64,000 bases of DNA, from NCBI RefSeq assembly GCF_000716605.1, contig NZ_JNXE01000010.1, positions 62,001-126,000 of the forward strand. The letters are read 5' to 3'. The position numbers were made by a program, and so were the translations under genes. Each line of letters opens with the position of its first letter. Position 1 is the stretch's first letter. Under the pieces are notes generated by a model. The model was given only the letters and a program-made list of their open reading frames with translations. It ran no database searches and was not told the DNA's origin. Source of the stretch: Streptomyces sp. NRRL F-525 (lineage in GTDB: Bacteria > Actinomycetota > Actinomycetes > Streptomycetales > Streptomycetaceae). Shown in pieces: positions 16,405-24,815 of this stretch.

Positions 16405-16750
16405 GGCCCTCCCTCACTTTCTGCAGCAGGTCCATGTCCGGGCTGGTACGGGAGACCGGGTGCGGCGGCCGGGCCGTGATCAGGCCCGCCTCCAGCAGAT
16501 CGCAGAGCATGATCACTACCACGCTCACCGGAAGGTCGACAAGAGCGGCGACCTCCGCCACCGCCAGCGGCTCGGCGCACAGCCGCAGGATGCGGGACTG
16601 CTCCGGCTGCGGCCGGGGCGCCCGCGCGGGCGCCGGATCGACCGCGGTCACCGTGGTGATGAGGGTGAAATCGGCGCGGCTGGGCCGGGTTCTGCCACCG
16701 GTCAGCGTGAACGGCCGTACGAGCCGTCCCGCCGCGTCGCCACCGCTCAC
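16391..16750 (-). CDS. cvnC: Conservon DUF742 protein (CvnC-type), second conservon
   Basis: A compact 119-residue DUF742 protein with RLVRPFTLTGGRTRPSRADF, LCAEPLAVAEVAALVDLPVS, VVVIMLCDLLEAGLI and a short C-terminal tail. It lacks the long low-complexity N-terminus of its counterpart at 246-701. Start is GTG 16750, one base after the roadblock stop. It is the third gene of the second conservon. Confidence 0.93.
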   Translation of the reverse strand: MSGGDAAGRLVRPFTLTGGRTRPSRADFTLITTVTAVDPAPARAPRPQPEQSRILRLCAEPLAVAEVAALVDLPVSVVVIMLCDLLEAGLITARPPHPVSRTSPDMDLLQKVREGLGRL

Positions 16751-16751
16751 G

Positions 16752-17183
16752 TCACTCGCCGGAGCCGGCCGTGGGGCCGACGCCCGCCCGCGGCGCGGCG
16801 CTGAGATGCTCGCCTATCTTCTTCACCAGCATGTTCATCTGGTACGCCACGACCCCGACGTCCGCGCCCGGACCGGTCAGGACGACCAGATGGGCGCCGG
16901 GGCCCGCCGAGGTGAGGATGAGATAGCTGTTCGCCATCTCGATCAGCGCCTGGCGCACCGGACCGCCCCGGAAGTCCATGCTGACCCCCTTGCTGAGGCT
17001 CATCAGCCCGGACGCGGTGGCCGCGAGCCGCTCGGCGTCGTCGCGCAGGAACCCGGTGGACTTGCTGACGACCAGCCCGTCCTCGGACAGCACGACGGCC
17101 TGGTTCACCTCGGCCACCCGGTCCACGAGTCCGGTGAGCAACTGGTCGAGCTGGGTGTGCGTGGCGGGGACGGGTCGTGTCAT
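16752..17183 (-). CDS. cvnB: Conservon roadblock/LC7 protein (CvnB-type), second conservon
   Basis: A 143-residue roadblock/LC7 domain protein: LDQLLTGLVDRVAEVNQAVV, LSEDGLVVSKSTGF, LMSLSKGVSMDF and YLILTSAGPGAHLVVL follow in the expected order. ATG 17183 is preceded by AAGGA at a good distance. An alternative ATG at 17198 overlaps the kinase stop (ATGA) and would add five residues but has no ribosome binding site of its own. It is expected to bind the GTPase and possibly the kinase. Confidence 0.92.
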   Translation of the reverse strand: MTRPVPATHTQLDQLLTGLVDRVAEVNQAVVLSEDGLVVSKSTGFLRDDAERLAATASGLMSLSKGVSMDFRGGPVRQALIEMANSYLILTSAGPGAHLVVLTGPGADVGVVAYQMNMLVKKIGEHLSAAPRAGVGPTAGSGE

Positions 17184-17194
17184 GGCGGAGTCCT

Positions 17195-19573
17195 TCATGA
17201 GCGGTCGGCGGGCGGATTGGGGGAGGCTGCTGCTTCCTCCCGGTCGTACTGCGACGGCGCGTCGTCGTCGACGGAGTCTCGCGCCTGGAACGTGCCGCGC
17301 TGGAACCCGGCCAGCGAGGAGGCCGCACGCTCCGCGGTGAAGTCTTCCAGCTCCGTGTCCTCCTCGACCGCCCCGGCCTCCTCCCGCAACTCACTGGCCA
17401 GACTGGTCTGCGGCACCCGCCGCGGCAAGGGGGTCAGCCCACCCGGATCGACGGAGGCCGCCGGTTCGGACGACCGCGCCGGCGGGATGACGGGCCGCGC
17501 CTTGGGAGCGGCATCCGGTTCCTCAACTGCCCGGTCCGGCGCGGTGGTTGCGGTCGCGGCTGCCTTCTCCGCCACGACCGCCCCGTCCTCCGCGGCACGT
17601 GACGCAGCCGGCGCGAACTCCTCGACCGGTTCGGGTACGACGATCTCGTGCGGGATGAGCACGATCGCGGTCGTGCCGCCGTACGGCGAGGAGCGCAGGG
17701 TCACCGCGATGCCGTGCCGGGTGGCGAGCCGGGCGATCACGAACATGCCGAGGCGGAGGTCGTCGGCGAGGGCGACCACGTCGAACTGCGGGGCCACCGC
17801 CAGCTGTCCGTTGAGCGAGGCGTAGTCCTCCTCCGACATGCCGAGGCCGCGGTCCTCGACCTCGATGACGAGTCCCTTGGCGACCATCGCGGCCCGTACC
17901 CCGACCGGGCTCGGCGCGGGGGAGTACACGGTCGCGTTGTCGATCAGCTCGGCCAGCAGGTGGATCACGTCGGCGACCGCGGGCGGCGCCAGGCACACCT
18001 CCTCCTCGGTGTGCACCTCCACCCGCTGGTACTCGGCGACCTCGCCGACGGCGCTGCGCAGGATGTCGATCAGCGCGACCGGCTCGGTCCAGCTGCGGCG
18101 CGGCTGCTCGCCGCTGATGACGACGAGGTTCTCCTCGTAGCGGCGCAACTGGCTCGCGGTGGAGTCCAGTTCGTACAGGCCGCGCAGGACCTCGGGGTCG
18201 TCGTGCCGGCGCTCCAGCTGGTCGAGCTTGGTGAGCTGGAGGTTGACCAGGTTCTGGCTCTGCCGGGCGATGCCGAGGATGACCTTCTGGAAACCCCGCC
18301 GGGTGTCGGCGAGTTCGACCGCGGTGTGCACGGCGGTGCGCTGCGCGGTGTTGAACGCCTGGGCCACCTGGCCGAGTTCGTCGTTCCCGTAGTCCAGGGG
18401 CGGGGTCGCCGACTCGACGTCGATCTTCTCGCCCCGGTTCAACCGGGCGACCACGTCCGGGAGTCGGTCCTCGGCGAGGCCCAGCGTGGCCGCCTTCAGG
18501 CCGCGCAGCCGGCGGGACAGCGAGCGGGTGATCCGCCACGACATGCCGACGCACAGCAGCAGGGCGGCGAGTCCGCCCGCGCTCAGGGAGGCGGCGGTGA
18601 CGAGCAGGTTGTGCGCCTTGTCGGAGCTGCGGTCGAGGAGGCCGGACGTCTGCTCCCTGATCAACGTCGTGTACTGGTCGGCGACTTCGGACAGCGCGGA
18701 GTTCCACTGCTTCTGCTCATCGGGCAGGACGATCCGGCCGGCCGTGCCGTCGTCCGGGTCCGCCTTGCCCGCCGTGCCGGCCCTGAGCACCGCGTCCTCG
18801 GTGGACTCCAGGGTGCTCCACTCGACGCTCTGCAGCACGTGCTCGATCTTCGTCTTGGTGGCGCCCTGGAACCCGGTGGCGATCTGGTCCTCGACCAGCC
18901 AGCGCCGGGCGTGCACCAGCTCGGCGAACTGCTCCCACGACTCGTCGTCGAGGTGCCCGGAGTGCCAGGCCAGCGTCAGCTGCGCGTCCTCCTGGGAGAC
19001 CAGCTCGGCGCCGTGCTCCAGCGCGACGAGCGGCTCCGCCTGCGAGGTGAGGTCGCCGTCGTCGACCTGGGACAGCTCCTGGAACGCCTGGATCTGGTCG
19101 TCGATGATCGCGGTGTACTGGTCCAGCACCTGCTGGGGCGTGATGTCGGTGGGGTTGTCCACCTGGTCCCGGTAGTACTCGAGGCTGTCGACCGACGCGA
19201 CGACCGAGTACATCCGGTCCCTGATCCGGGACGGCGCCTTCTTGATCGCCCCCGACTGGGCCACGAGTTGGGCCACCGCCTTGTCCGTCACCGTGCGCTG
19301 GGCCTCCAGCGCGGCCTCGGAGCCGTGCGGATACGCCATCCAGGCCGCCGAGAGACTGCGCTCCTTCTGCAGCGCGAGCGCGGCCTCGGTGCCCATGGCG
19401 CCGGTGGACCTGCTCAACTCCGTCTGCGAGCGCAGCCGTAGCCCCTCCGCGAACATCTGGGTCGTCGTCACGCCCCACATGGCGGCCAGCGTGACGCTGG
19501 GGACCAGGGCGAGCAGGATCAGGGAAAGACGTATGGAACCGACGCGGCGCCGGGCACCTGTCCGTGGAGACAT
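17195..19573 (-). CDS. cvnA: Conservon sensor kinase-like protein with NIT domain (CvnA-type), second conservon, atypical H box
   Basis: A 792-residue membrane protein. Transmembrane helix 1 lies at about 14-33, an extracellular nitrate/nitrite-sensing-type helical domain at about 50-320, and transmembrane helix 2 at about 325-347. HAMP and coiled-coil regions follow, then a HATPase domain (N box ELIDNATVYSPAPSPV near 544, G1 box DRGLGM) and a 150-residue disordered acidic/Pro-rich tail. At about residue 472 the usual LYELDH stretch reads LYELDSTASQLRR, so the histidine of this signature is serine (codon TCC confirmed). The protein may be ATP-binding but not a classical phosphotransfer kinase. 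A binding lipoprotein gene lies 39 bases upstream. Confidence 0.92.
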   Translation of the reverse strand: MSPRTGARRRVGSIRLSLILLALVPSVTLAAMWGVTTTQMFAEGLRLRSQTELSRSTGAMGTEAALALQKERSLSAAWMAYPHGSEAALEAQRTVTDKAVAQLVAQSGAIKKAPSRIRDRMYSVVASVDSLEYYRDQVDNPTDITPQQVLDQYTAIIDDQIQAFQELSQVDDGDLTSQAEPLVALEHGAELVSQEDAQLTLAWHSGHLDDESWEQFAELVHARRWLVEDQIATGFQGATKTKIEHVLQSVEWSTLESTEDAVLRAGTAGKADPDDGTAGRIVLPDEQKQWNSALSEVADQYTTLIREQTSGLLDRSSDKAHNLLVTAASLSAGGLAALLLCVGMSWRITRSLSRRLRGLKAATLGLAEDRLPDVVARLNRGEKIDVESATPPLDYGNDELGQVAQAFNTAQRTAVHTAVELADTRRGFQKVILGIARQSQNLVNLQLTKLDQLERRHDDPEVLRGLYELDSTASQLRRYEENLVVISGEQPRRSWTEPVALIDILRSAVGEVAEYQRVEVHTEEEVCLAPPAVADVIHLLAELIDNATVYSPAPSPVGVRAAMVAKGLVIEVEDRGLGMSEEDYASLNGQLAVAPQFDVVALADDLRLGMFVIARLATRHGIAVTLRSSPYGGTTAIVLIPHEIVVPEPVEEFAPAASRAAEDGAVVAEKAAATATTAPDRAVEEPDAAPKARPVIPPARSSEPAASVDPGGLTPLPRRVPQTSLASELREEAGAVEEDTELEDFTAERAASSLAGFQRGTFQARDSVDDDAPSQYDREEAAASPNPPADRS

Positions 19574-19612
19574 CGTGGTCGTCCTCGCTACATCCTCGTA
19601 CGAAGTGTCCGG

Positions 19613-20626
19613 TCAGCGCGTTCCGTTGGCCGCGAACTTCGCGACCGCGCCGACGTTCGTCTTCGTCACGAACGCCGGGCCGGTGAGCACGGGAGCCGCC
19701 CCGCCGCCACTGATGTTGCCGTTGGTCTTGTAGAGCCACAACGAGTCCACGGCCAGATAGCCCTGCAGATAGGGCTGTTGATCGACGGCGAACTGTATGG
19801 CCCCGCTCTGCACGGCCTTGACCAGGTCCTGGTTGAGGTCGAAGGTCGCGACCTTGGCCCTGCTGCCCGCCGCCTTCACGGACTTGACCGCGGCCAGTGC
19901 GAAATCGGCGCCCATCATGACCACTTCGTCGATGCTGGGGTCCTGCTTCAGCCGGTCCGTCACCCCGGCGGACACGGCGTCCATGTCGGTGCCGTCCACG
20001 TAGAGCATGTCGGTCTCGCCGGTGAACGCCTTCTTCACGCCCGCGCAGCGCGCCTCCAGGGCGACATTGCCCCGCTCGTGGATCACGCACAGGGCGTGCC
20101 TGGCCTTGAGGGCGTCCAGTTTCTGGCCGACGGCGCGGCCCGCGACGCTCTCGTCCTGCCCGAAGAACTCCAGGACACCCTCCGACTGCCAGGAGTCGAT
20201 ACCGGAGTTGAGGCCGACCACGGGAATGTCCGAGGCCTTGGCCTCCTTGATGGGCCCCTTCATCGCGGCCGGTTTGGCGAGCGTCAGCGCGATGCCGTCG
20301 ACCCCGTCCTTGATCGAGTCCCGCACCAGTTCGGCCTGTCCGGTGGCGTCGGGGTCGCTCGTGTACGTCAGGTCGACGCCGTCCTTGGCCGCGGCGGCCT
20401 CGGCACCCTTCTGCACCAGCAGCCAGAAGGCGTCGCCCTTGCTCGCGTGGGTCACCAGCGCGATCTTGAGCCGGCCCGTGCTCGCGGCACCGGCCGCGTC
20501 CTTGCCGGAGCCGGAACCACCGGTCCCCGAGCAGCCGGAGAGCAGCAGGGAGCCGGCCACGGCGAGGGTGAGCGCCGTGCCACGTATGAGGCGGAAGGAG
20601 GCGTGAGGTGGGGGTGGAGTCGTCAT
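19613..20626 (-). CDS. Periplasmic sugar-binding-type lipoprotein (ribose-binding family) linked to conservon 2
   Basis: A 337-residue lipoprotein with lipobox LLLSGC (cysteine 32). The mature region is a type 1 periplasmic binding fold like RbsB/XylF: LKIALVTHASKGDAFWLLVQ, then VDGIALTLAKPAAM, IPVVGLNSGIDSW, DEVVMMGADFALAAV and VATFDLNQDLVKAVQSGAIQF. Binding proteins of this type deliver ligands to ABC permeases or present them to a receptor. No permease or ATPase is nearby and the gene runs straight into the conservon kinase (39-base gap, same strand). It is therefore a candidate ligand-sensing partner of the kinase's extracellular domain (inference). Confidence 0.88.
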   Translation of the reverse strand: MTTPPPPHASFRLIRGTALTLAVAGSLLLSGCSGTGGSGSGKDAAGAASTGRLKIALVTHASKGDAFWLLVQKGAEAAAAKDGVDLTYTSDPDATGQAELVRDSIKDGVDGIALTLAKPAAMKGPIKEAKASDIPVVGLNSGIDSWQSEGVLEFFGQDESVAGRAVGQKLDALKARHALCVIHERGNVALEARCAGVKKAFTGETDMLYVDGTDMDAVSAGVTDRLKQDPSIDEVVMMGADFALAAVKSVKAAGSRAKVATFDLNQDLVKAVQSGAIQFAVDQQPYLQGYLAVDSLWLYKTNGNISGGGAAPVLTGPAFVTKTNVGAVAKFAANGTR

Positions 20627-21009
20627 GGGCGGTGCGGCACCTCGCTGTGCGGCCGAGCTGGGGGACGGGGAGGATGCGCCCGGAGCCGTAAGAGGTGCGC
20701 CGACCGGGTTACTCCCGTTGGGCCGGAGCCAATCGCGTGTGACCGCTGGTAGTCAAGTGAGCAGCGACATGGAGTGAGTTGTTGGCGCCGCATTGTGATC
20801 ATCTCGACGTCGTAAGGAAGTTGAGCACTGCGAGGGCGAGGTTACGGGCGGGGGGACGGGTGGTGACACCGAGGGGTTACGCCAAGGACCGCGGCGGATC
20901 CTCCCGAAGGGTGCCCCGCCGTCGAGGGGCGGGGGCGTGGATCGGACCGCGGTCCAGGTCGTCAGGGGTGTGCCAACTCCCTTACAAGAAGCGGGAGTCG
21001 GAGGTCGGG
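20627..21009. other. Intergenic region upstream of conservon 2
   Basis: This 383-base gap must contain the promoter for the binding-lipoprotein/conservon operon and the 3' end of the TerB-like gene. A hairpin GCCCCGCC (20913-20920) / GGCGGGG (20928-20934) could terminate the TerB-like transcript. A reading frame crossing the gap on the minus strand (20753-21457) is a shadow with no recognisable domain. I see no gene here. Confidence 0.45.
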
Positions 21010-21465
21010 TCAGAGGTCGAACTCGTGCGGCGGCAGGTCGAGGCTGAAGCACGCCTCGCGGACCACGGCCTGCTCGGTCTTGTCGAAGTCGCCGTCCGCG
21101 CCGCCGATCACGATGCCGATCTGGATCACGGCACGCGCCTCGGCGGGCTTCTTCTTCGCCTTGGCGATCTCCTGGAGCACGCTGACCTTGCCGAAGGCGA
21201 AGTCGGCCGTCAGCTTGTTCAGGTTCTCGTCGAAACGGCGCTGGAGGTCCGTCGCGTCGAAGTTCTGCAGCACCTCGTTGCTCGCGATGAGCTGGGCGAC
21301 GCGCTGCCGCTCCGACGGGTCGACCGTCCCGTCGGCCGCCGCCACCAGTGCGCACATCGCCATGCTCGCGTCGCGGAACGCCCCGCTCTTCAGGTCGTTC
21401 TTCTTCGCCACGAGCTGGGTCTGCATCGTCGACGCGGACTCCTTGAAGCGGTCCCACAGGGCCAT
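21010..21465 (-). CDS. TerB family tellurite-resistance-like protein
   Basis: A 151-residue cytoplasmic protein of the TerB family: MALWDRFKESASTMQTQL, then AMCALVAAADGTVDPSERQR and IVIGGADGDFDKTEQAVVRE. The acidic segments DGTVDPSE and DGDFDKTE are the paired metal-binding-like motifs of TerB. ATG 21465 has GGAG five bases upstream. It stands alone, without other ter genes (TerC, D, E or Z), so a general stress role is more likely than tellurite resistance itself. Confidence 0.88.
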   Translation of the reverse strand: MALWDRFKESASTMQTQLVAKKNDLKSGAFRDASMAMCALVAAADGTVDPSERQRVAQLIASNEVLQNFDATDLQRRFDENLNKLTADFAFGKVSVLQEIAKAKKKPAEARAVIQIGIVIGGADGDFDKTEQAVVREACFSLDLPPHEFDL

Positions 21466-21612
21466 GCGAACTCCATATGTAGTAAGTCGTGCGTCACGTA
21501 AACCGTCGTGCGTCTGCGGCACCGTGGAAACTCCCCGGACCGGGGAGAAGTTCCGGCCGCCTAGACTGGGCGGTTCACGAACGGGACCGGTCAGGAACGG
21601 GAGGCGACCACG

Positions 21613-21969
21613 GTGGCGGCAGCCGGCAGCGGCTTCGAGGATCCGTCCGCCGACGTGCTCGCGGACGCCGCCGCGGCCTTCGGGCTGCTGGCCTCGCCCG
21701 CGCGGCTGCACATCGTGTGGGCGCTGGCCCAGGGCGAGAGCGATGTCACCGGGCTCGCGGAGCGGGTTGGCGGCGCGCTGCCCGCGGTCAGCCAGCACCT
21801 CACCAAGCTGAAGCTCGCGGGCCTGGTCCGCTCCCGCCGCGAGGGCCGCCGCCAGGTGTACTTCGTCGACGACCCCGACGTGGTCGACGTCGTCCGGCTC
21901 GCGGTCACCCGCATCGGCGCCCGCGCCGCCCGGACCGGCCTGCCCGCCCCCCGACTCCGTGGCCTCTGA
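21613..21969 (+). CDS. ArsR family metalloregulator-type transcription factor
   Basis: A 118-residue winged helix protein: FGLLASPARLHIVWALAQGE, DVTGLAERVGGALPAVSQHL as the recognition helix, and RSRREGRRQVYFVDDPDVVD as the wing and C-terminal helix start. ArsR proteins release DNA on binding metal, but no cysteine is visible in this one. His/Asp residues in DDPDVVDVV could contribute to a C-terminal site, or it may not be a thiol sensor. The GTG start lies at 21613. The gene overlaps the P-type ATPase start by 11 bases, so the two are translated together. Confidence 0.88.
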   Translation: MAAAGSGFEDPSADVLADAAAAFGLLASPARLHIVWALAQGESDVTGLAERVGGALPAVSQHLTKLKLAGLVRSRREGRRQVYFVDDPDVVDVVRLAVTRIGARAARTGLPAPRLRGL

Positions 21970-24436
21970 CACCGCCGCCCACCGGCACACCCCGCTCCAG
22001 GTGCTGCGGCAGCTGGACACCGGCCCGCGCGGACTCACCGACCCGGAGGCCGCGGCCCGGCTCGCGGCGACCGGCGAGAACACGGTCCCCCAGCGCCGTA
22101 CGGCCTCCTGGCCCCGCCTGTTCCTGCGCGGCCTGCGCGACCCCTTCACCGCTGTCCTGCTCTGCCTCGGCCTGGTCTCGGCGGTCGTCGCCTCCTGGGG
22201 CACCGCCGCGGTGATCCTCGCCCTCGTCGCGGTGAGCTGCGCGCTGCGCACCAGCGGGGAGCACCGGGCCGACCGCTCCCTGCACGACCTGCGCGAGCTG
22301 GTCGGTGCCACCGCCAGTGTGCTGCGCCGTACGGACGCGGACGCGCCGGTACGGGCCCGGGAGACACCGGTCGCCGAACTGGTGCCGGGCGATGTGATCC
22401 GGCTCGGGCCGGGCGACCTCGTCCCCGCGGACGTACGACTGCTGCGCGCGACCGGGCTGACCGTGCACCAGGCCGCCCTCACCGGCGAGTCCGCACCGGT
22501 CGCCAAGGCCGCCGTGGAACTGCCCGGGGCGGACGACGAGGGGCCGTTCGCGCAGCCGCATCTGTGTTTCCAGGGCAGCGGGGTCGTCTCCGGGAGTGCC
22601 ACGGCGGTCGTGGTGTCGACGGGGGCGCGGACCCGGTTCGCGGCCGCGCACGGCGGCCCGGTGCGGCGGGAGGCGAGCGCGTTCGACCGGTCCGTGCACG
22701 GGATCTCCTGGGTGCTGATCCGGTTCATGCTGCTGACACCCCCGCTCGTCCTGATGGCCGGCGCGGCGCTGCGCGGGCGGGGCCTGGCGACGCTGCCGTT
22801 CGCCGTCGCGGTGGCGGTCGGGCTGACGCCCGAGATGCTCCCGGTGATCGTCACGACCTGCCTCGCGCGCGGGGCCGCGCTGCTCGCCCGTACGCACGGC
22901 GTCGTCGTCCGACGGCTCCCCGCGCTGCACGACCTCGGCGCCGTGGACATCCTCTGCCTCGACAAGACGGGCACGCTCACCCAGGACCGCCCGGTCGTGG
23001 AACGCGCCCTGGGCCCCGACGGCCTCGACGACCCGGATGTCCTGCGCCTGGCCGCCACAGCCGCCTGGTGGACCCTCCAGCTCGCCGAGGCGCCCGTGCC
23101 GGACGCGCTCGACGAGGCGCTGCTGGAGGCGGCGGGACCGGTGGGGGAGTCGTACGACGGGGTCGGGGCCGTGCCCTTCGATCCGGTACGGCGGCTCGCG
23201 ACGGCGGTGGTGCGGGGGGAGGCCCTCGGCACGCACACGCTGATCGTGAAGGGGGCGGTGGAGGACGTACTGGAGCGGTGTGCGCTCGAACAGGCCGATC
23301 GCGAGCGGCTGTTGACCCTGGCCGGTCGGGAGGCGGAGTCCGGGCTGCGGCTGCTGGCGGTCGCCACCGCCGAACGTCCCGCACGCGCGCGTGACTACGG
23401 CCCGGCGGACGAACGGGGCCTGGTCTTCCGGGGGTTGGTGACATTCCACGACGCGCTGAACCCGGACGCGGGGGAGGCGCTACGGGCTCTGGCCGACCTG
23501 GGGATCGGCGTGCGGATCCTCACGGGGGACCATCCGGCTACGGCGGCACGGGTGTGCCGGGAGTTGGGACTGGAGGAGGGGGAGGTACGGGTCGAGGCGC
23601 GCTGCACGCCTCAGGACAAGGCCCGCGCGGTCGCCGACCTGCGCGCGGCCGGGCACACGGTCGGCTTCCTCGGGGACGGGCTGAACGACGTGCCCGCACT
23701 GCTCGCCGCCGACGTCGGGATCGCGCCGCGCGCCGCCGTGGACGTGGCGCGGGAGGCCGCGGACGTCGTGCTCGCCGGCAAGGATCTCGCCGCGGTCCGG
23801 CACGCGGTCACGGCCGGGCGGCACAGCAGCGCGAACATCGCCTCGTATCTGCGGATCACCCTCTCCTCGAACCTCGGCAACGTCATCGCGATGCTCGCGG
23901 CGGGCCTGCTGCTGCCCTTCCTGCCGATGCTCCCGGCCCAGGTGCTCGCCCAGAACCTCTGCTTCGACGCGGCCCAACTGGCTTTCGCCTACGACCGTCC
24001 CGGCGCCGCGGCGCTGCGCCGCCCGACCGTGCTGCGGCCGCGGGCGTTCCTCCGCTTCATCACCGGGTTCGGGGTGCTGAACGCGGTCGCGGACCTGGCG
24101 ACGTTCGCGGTGCTGGCGCTGGCGCTGCGGGGGCCGGACGCCGTGGACGACGAGGTGCTGTTCCACTCGGCCTGGTTCACCGAGAACCTGCTCACCCAGT
24201 CGCTGGTGATGCTCCTCCTGCGGACCAGGGGCGGTGCGCCGGGGCCGGTGGGGCGAGCCGCCGTCGCGCTCGCCGCCGCGGGAGTACTGCTGCCCCTGAG
24301 CCCGCTGGGCGCCGCGCTGGGCATGACGGGGCCGGCGTTCCCCTACTACGTCCTCCTGGCGGCCGTGCTCGGTGTGTATGCCCTGGCCCTGAGGGGTTTG
24401 CGATCCACCTCAGGGTTGTACAGTTGCGCAACATAG
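21959..24436 (+). CDS. Cation-transporting P-type ATPase (MgtA-like group)
   Basis: An 825-residue P-type ATPase. An N-terminal cation-ATPase domain (VLRQLDTGPRGLTDPEAAAR) is followed by LVPGDVIRLGPGDLVPADVR, the actuator motif LTGES, and a membrane segment TPEMLPVIVTTCLARG. Next come the phosphorylation motif DKTGTLTQD (aspartate 335) and the hinge motif GDGLNDVPALLAADVG. The FQGSGVVSG segment and TPEMLP are typical of the MgtA/MgtB magnesium-importing group. C-terminal helices fill residues 620-820. Start GTG 21959 lies within the regulator gene. Substrate could be Mg2+ or another divalent metal; the ArsR partner suggests metal-dependent control. Confidence 0.9.
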   Translation: MASDTAAHRHTPLQVLRQLDTGPRGLTDPEAAARLAATGENTVPQRRTASWPRLFLRGLRDPFTAVLLCLGLVSAVVASWGTAAVILALVAVSCALRTSGEHRADRSLHDLRELVGATASVLRRTDADAPVRARETPVAELVPGDVIRLGPGDLVPADVRLLRATGLTVHQAALTGESAPVAKAAVELPGADDEGPFAQPHLCFQGSGVVSGSATAVVVSTGARTRFAAAHGGPVRREASAFDRSVHGISWVLIRFMLLTPPLVLMAGAALRGRGLATLPFAVAVAVGLTPEMLPVIVTTCLARGAALLARTHGVVVRRLPALHDLGAVDILCLDKTGTLTQDRPVVERALGPDGLDDPDVLRLAATAAWWTLQLAEAPVPDALDEALLEAAGPVGESYDGVGAVPFDPVRRLATAVVRGEALGTHTLIVKGAVEDVLERCALEQADRERLLTLAGREAESGLRLLAVATAERPARARDYGPADERGLVFRGLVTFHDALNPDAGEALRALADLGIGVRILTGDHPATAARVCRELGLEEGEVRVEARCTPQDKARAVADLRAAGHTVGFLGDGLNDVPALLAADVGIAPRAAVDVAREAADVVLAGKDLAAVRHAVTAGRHSSANIASYLRITLSSNLGNVIAMLAAGLLLPFLPMLPAQVLAQNLCFDAAQLAFAYDRPGAAALRRPTVLRPRAFLRFITGFGVLNAVADLATFAVLALALRGPDAVDDEVLFHSAWFTENLLTQSLVMLLLRTRGGAPGPVGRAAVALAAAGVLLPLSPLGAALGMTGPAFPYYVLLAAVLGVYALALRGLRSTSGLYSCAT

Positions 24437-24467
24437 CAACTGTTGTGAGGGAAGAAAGGGCGACGTC

Positions 24468-24722
24468 ATGCTCCGCAACGGACTCGAACCATGGCACCTG
24501 CTGGTCGTGGCGATCATGGTCATCCTGCTGTTCGGCTCGAAGAAGCTCCCGGAGGCCGCCCGCGGACTGGGCAAGTCCATGCGCATCCTCAAGAGCGAGG
24601 CGAAGGCGATGAAGGAGGAGGGCAACGTGACGGAGCCGACCGCCACGTATCAGGCCGCCGAGTCCGCGGTCGCCGAGTCCACGGTCGCCCCCGCGACGGA
24701 ACCGCCCGCGGCCGCCAGTTGA
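24468..24722 (+). CDS. tatA: Sec-independent protein translocase subunit TatA
   Basis: An 84-residue TatA protein. A short periplasmic N-terminus (MLRNGLEPWHL) precedes the single membrane helix VVAIMVILLFGSKKLPE with the conserved FG hinge. The amphipathic helix AARGLGKSMRILKSEAKAM and a Pro/Ala/Thr tail follow. It forms the pore component for folded Tat substrates, several of which are encoded in this window (GH43 enzyme, EEP-fold enzyme). No tatB or tatC lies nearby, so this is a detached or second tatA. Confidence 0.93.
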   Translation: MLRNGLEPWHLLVVAIMVILLFGSKKLPEAARGLGKSMRILKSEAKAMKEEGNVTEPTATYQAAESAVAESTVAPATEPPAAAS

Positions 24723-24783
24723 TCTGACTCCCCGTCACCCACCGTACGGACGGCGGGGGTTCGGTGGTTGCCGCACGCGTCGA

Positions 24784-24803
24784 GCCCCGGCTGTCGCCGG
24801 GGC
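24784..24803. terminator. Hairpin between convergent tatA and DUF6114 genes
   Basis: A stem GCCCCGG (24784-24790) / CCGGGGC (24797-24803) with a six-base loop lies 13 bases from the DUF6114 stop and 62 bases after tatA. A CCGTACGG palindrome upstream (around 24742) may add to termination of tatA. Confidence 0.5.
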
Positions 24804-24815
24804 CGGGGCGCGGGG

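Noticed and set aside
17648..19441. 597-residue plus-strand ORF opposite the second CvnA gene
   Set aside because: Antisense shadow; the minus frame has NIT, HAMP and ATPase signatures and an operon context.
20753..21457. Minus-strand ORF overlapping the TerB-like gene and the gap
   Set aside because: It is in a different frame from the well-supported TerB-like protein, with an Arg/Pro-rich translation and no ribosome binding site.
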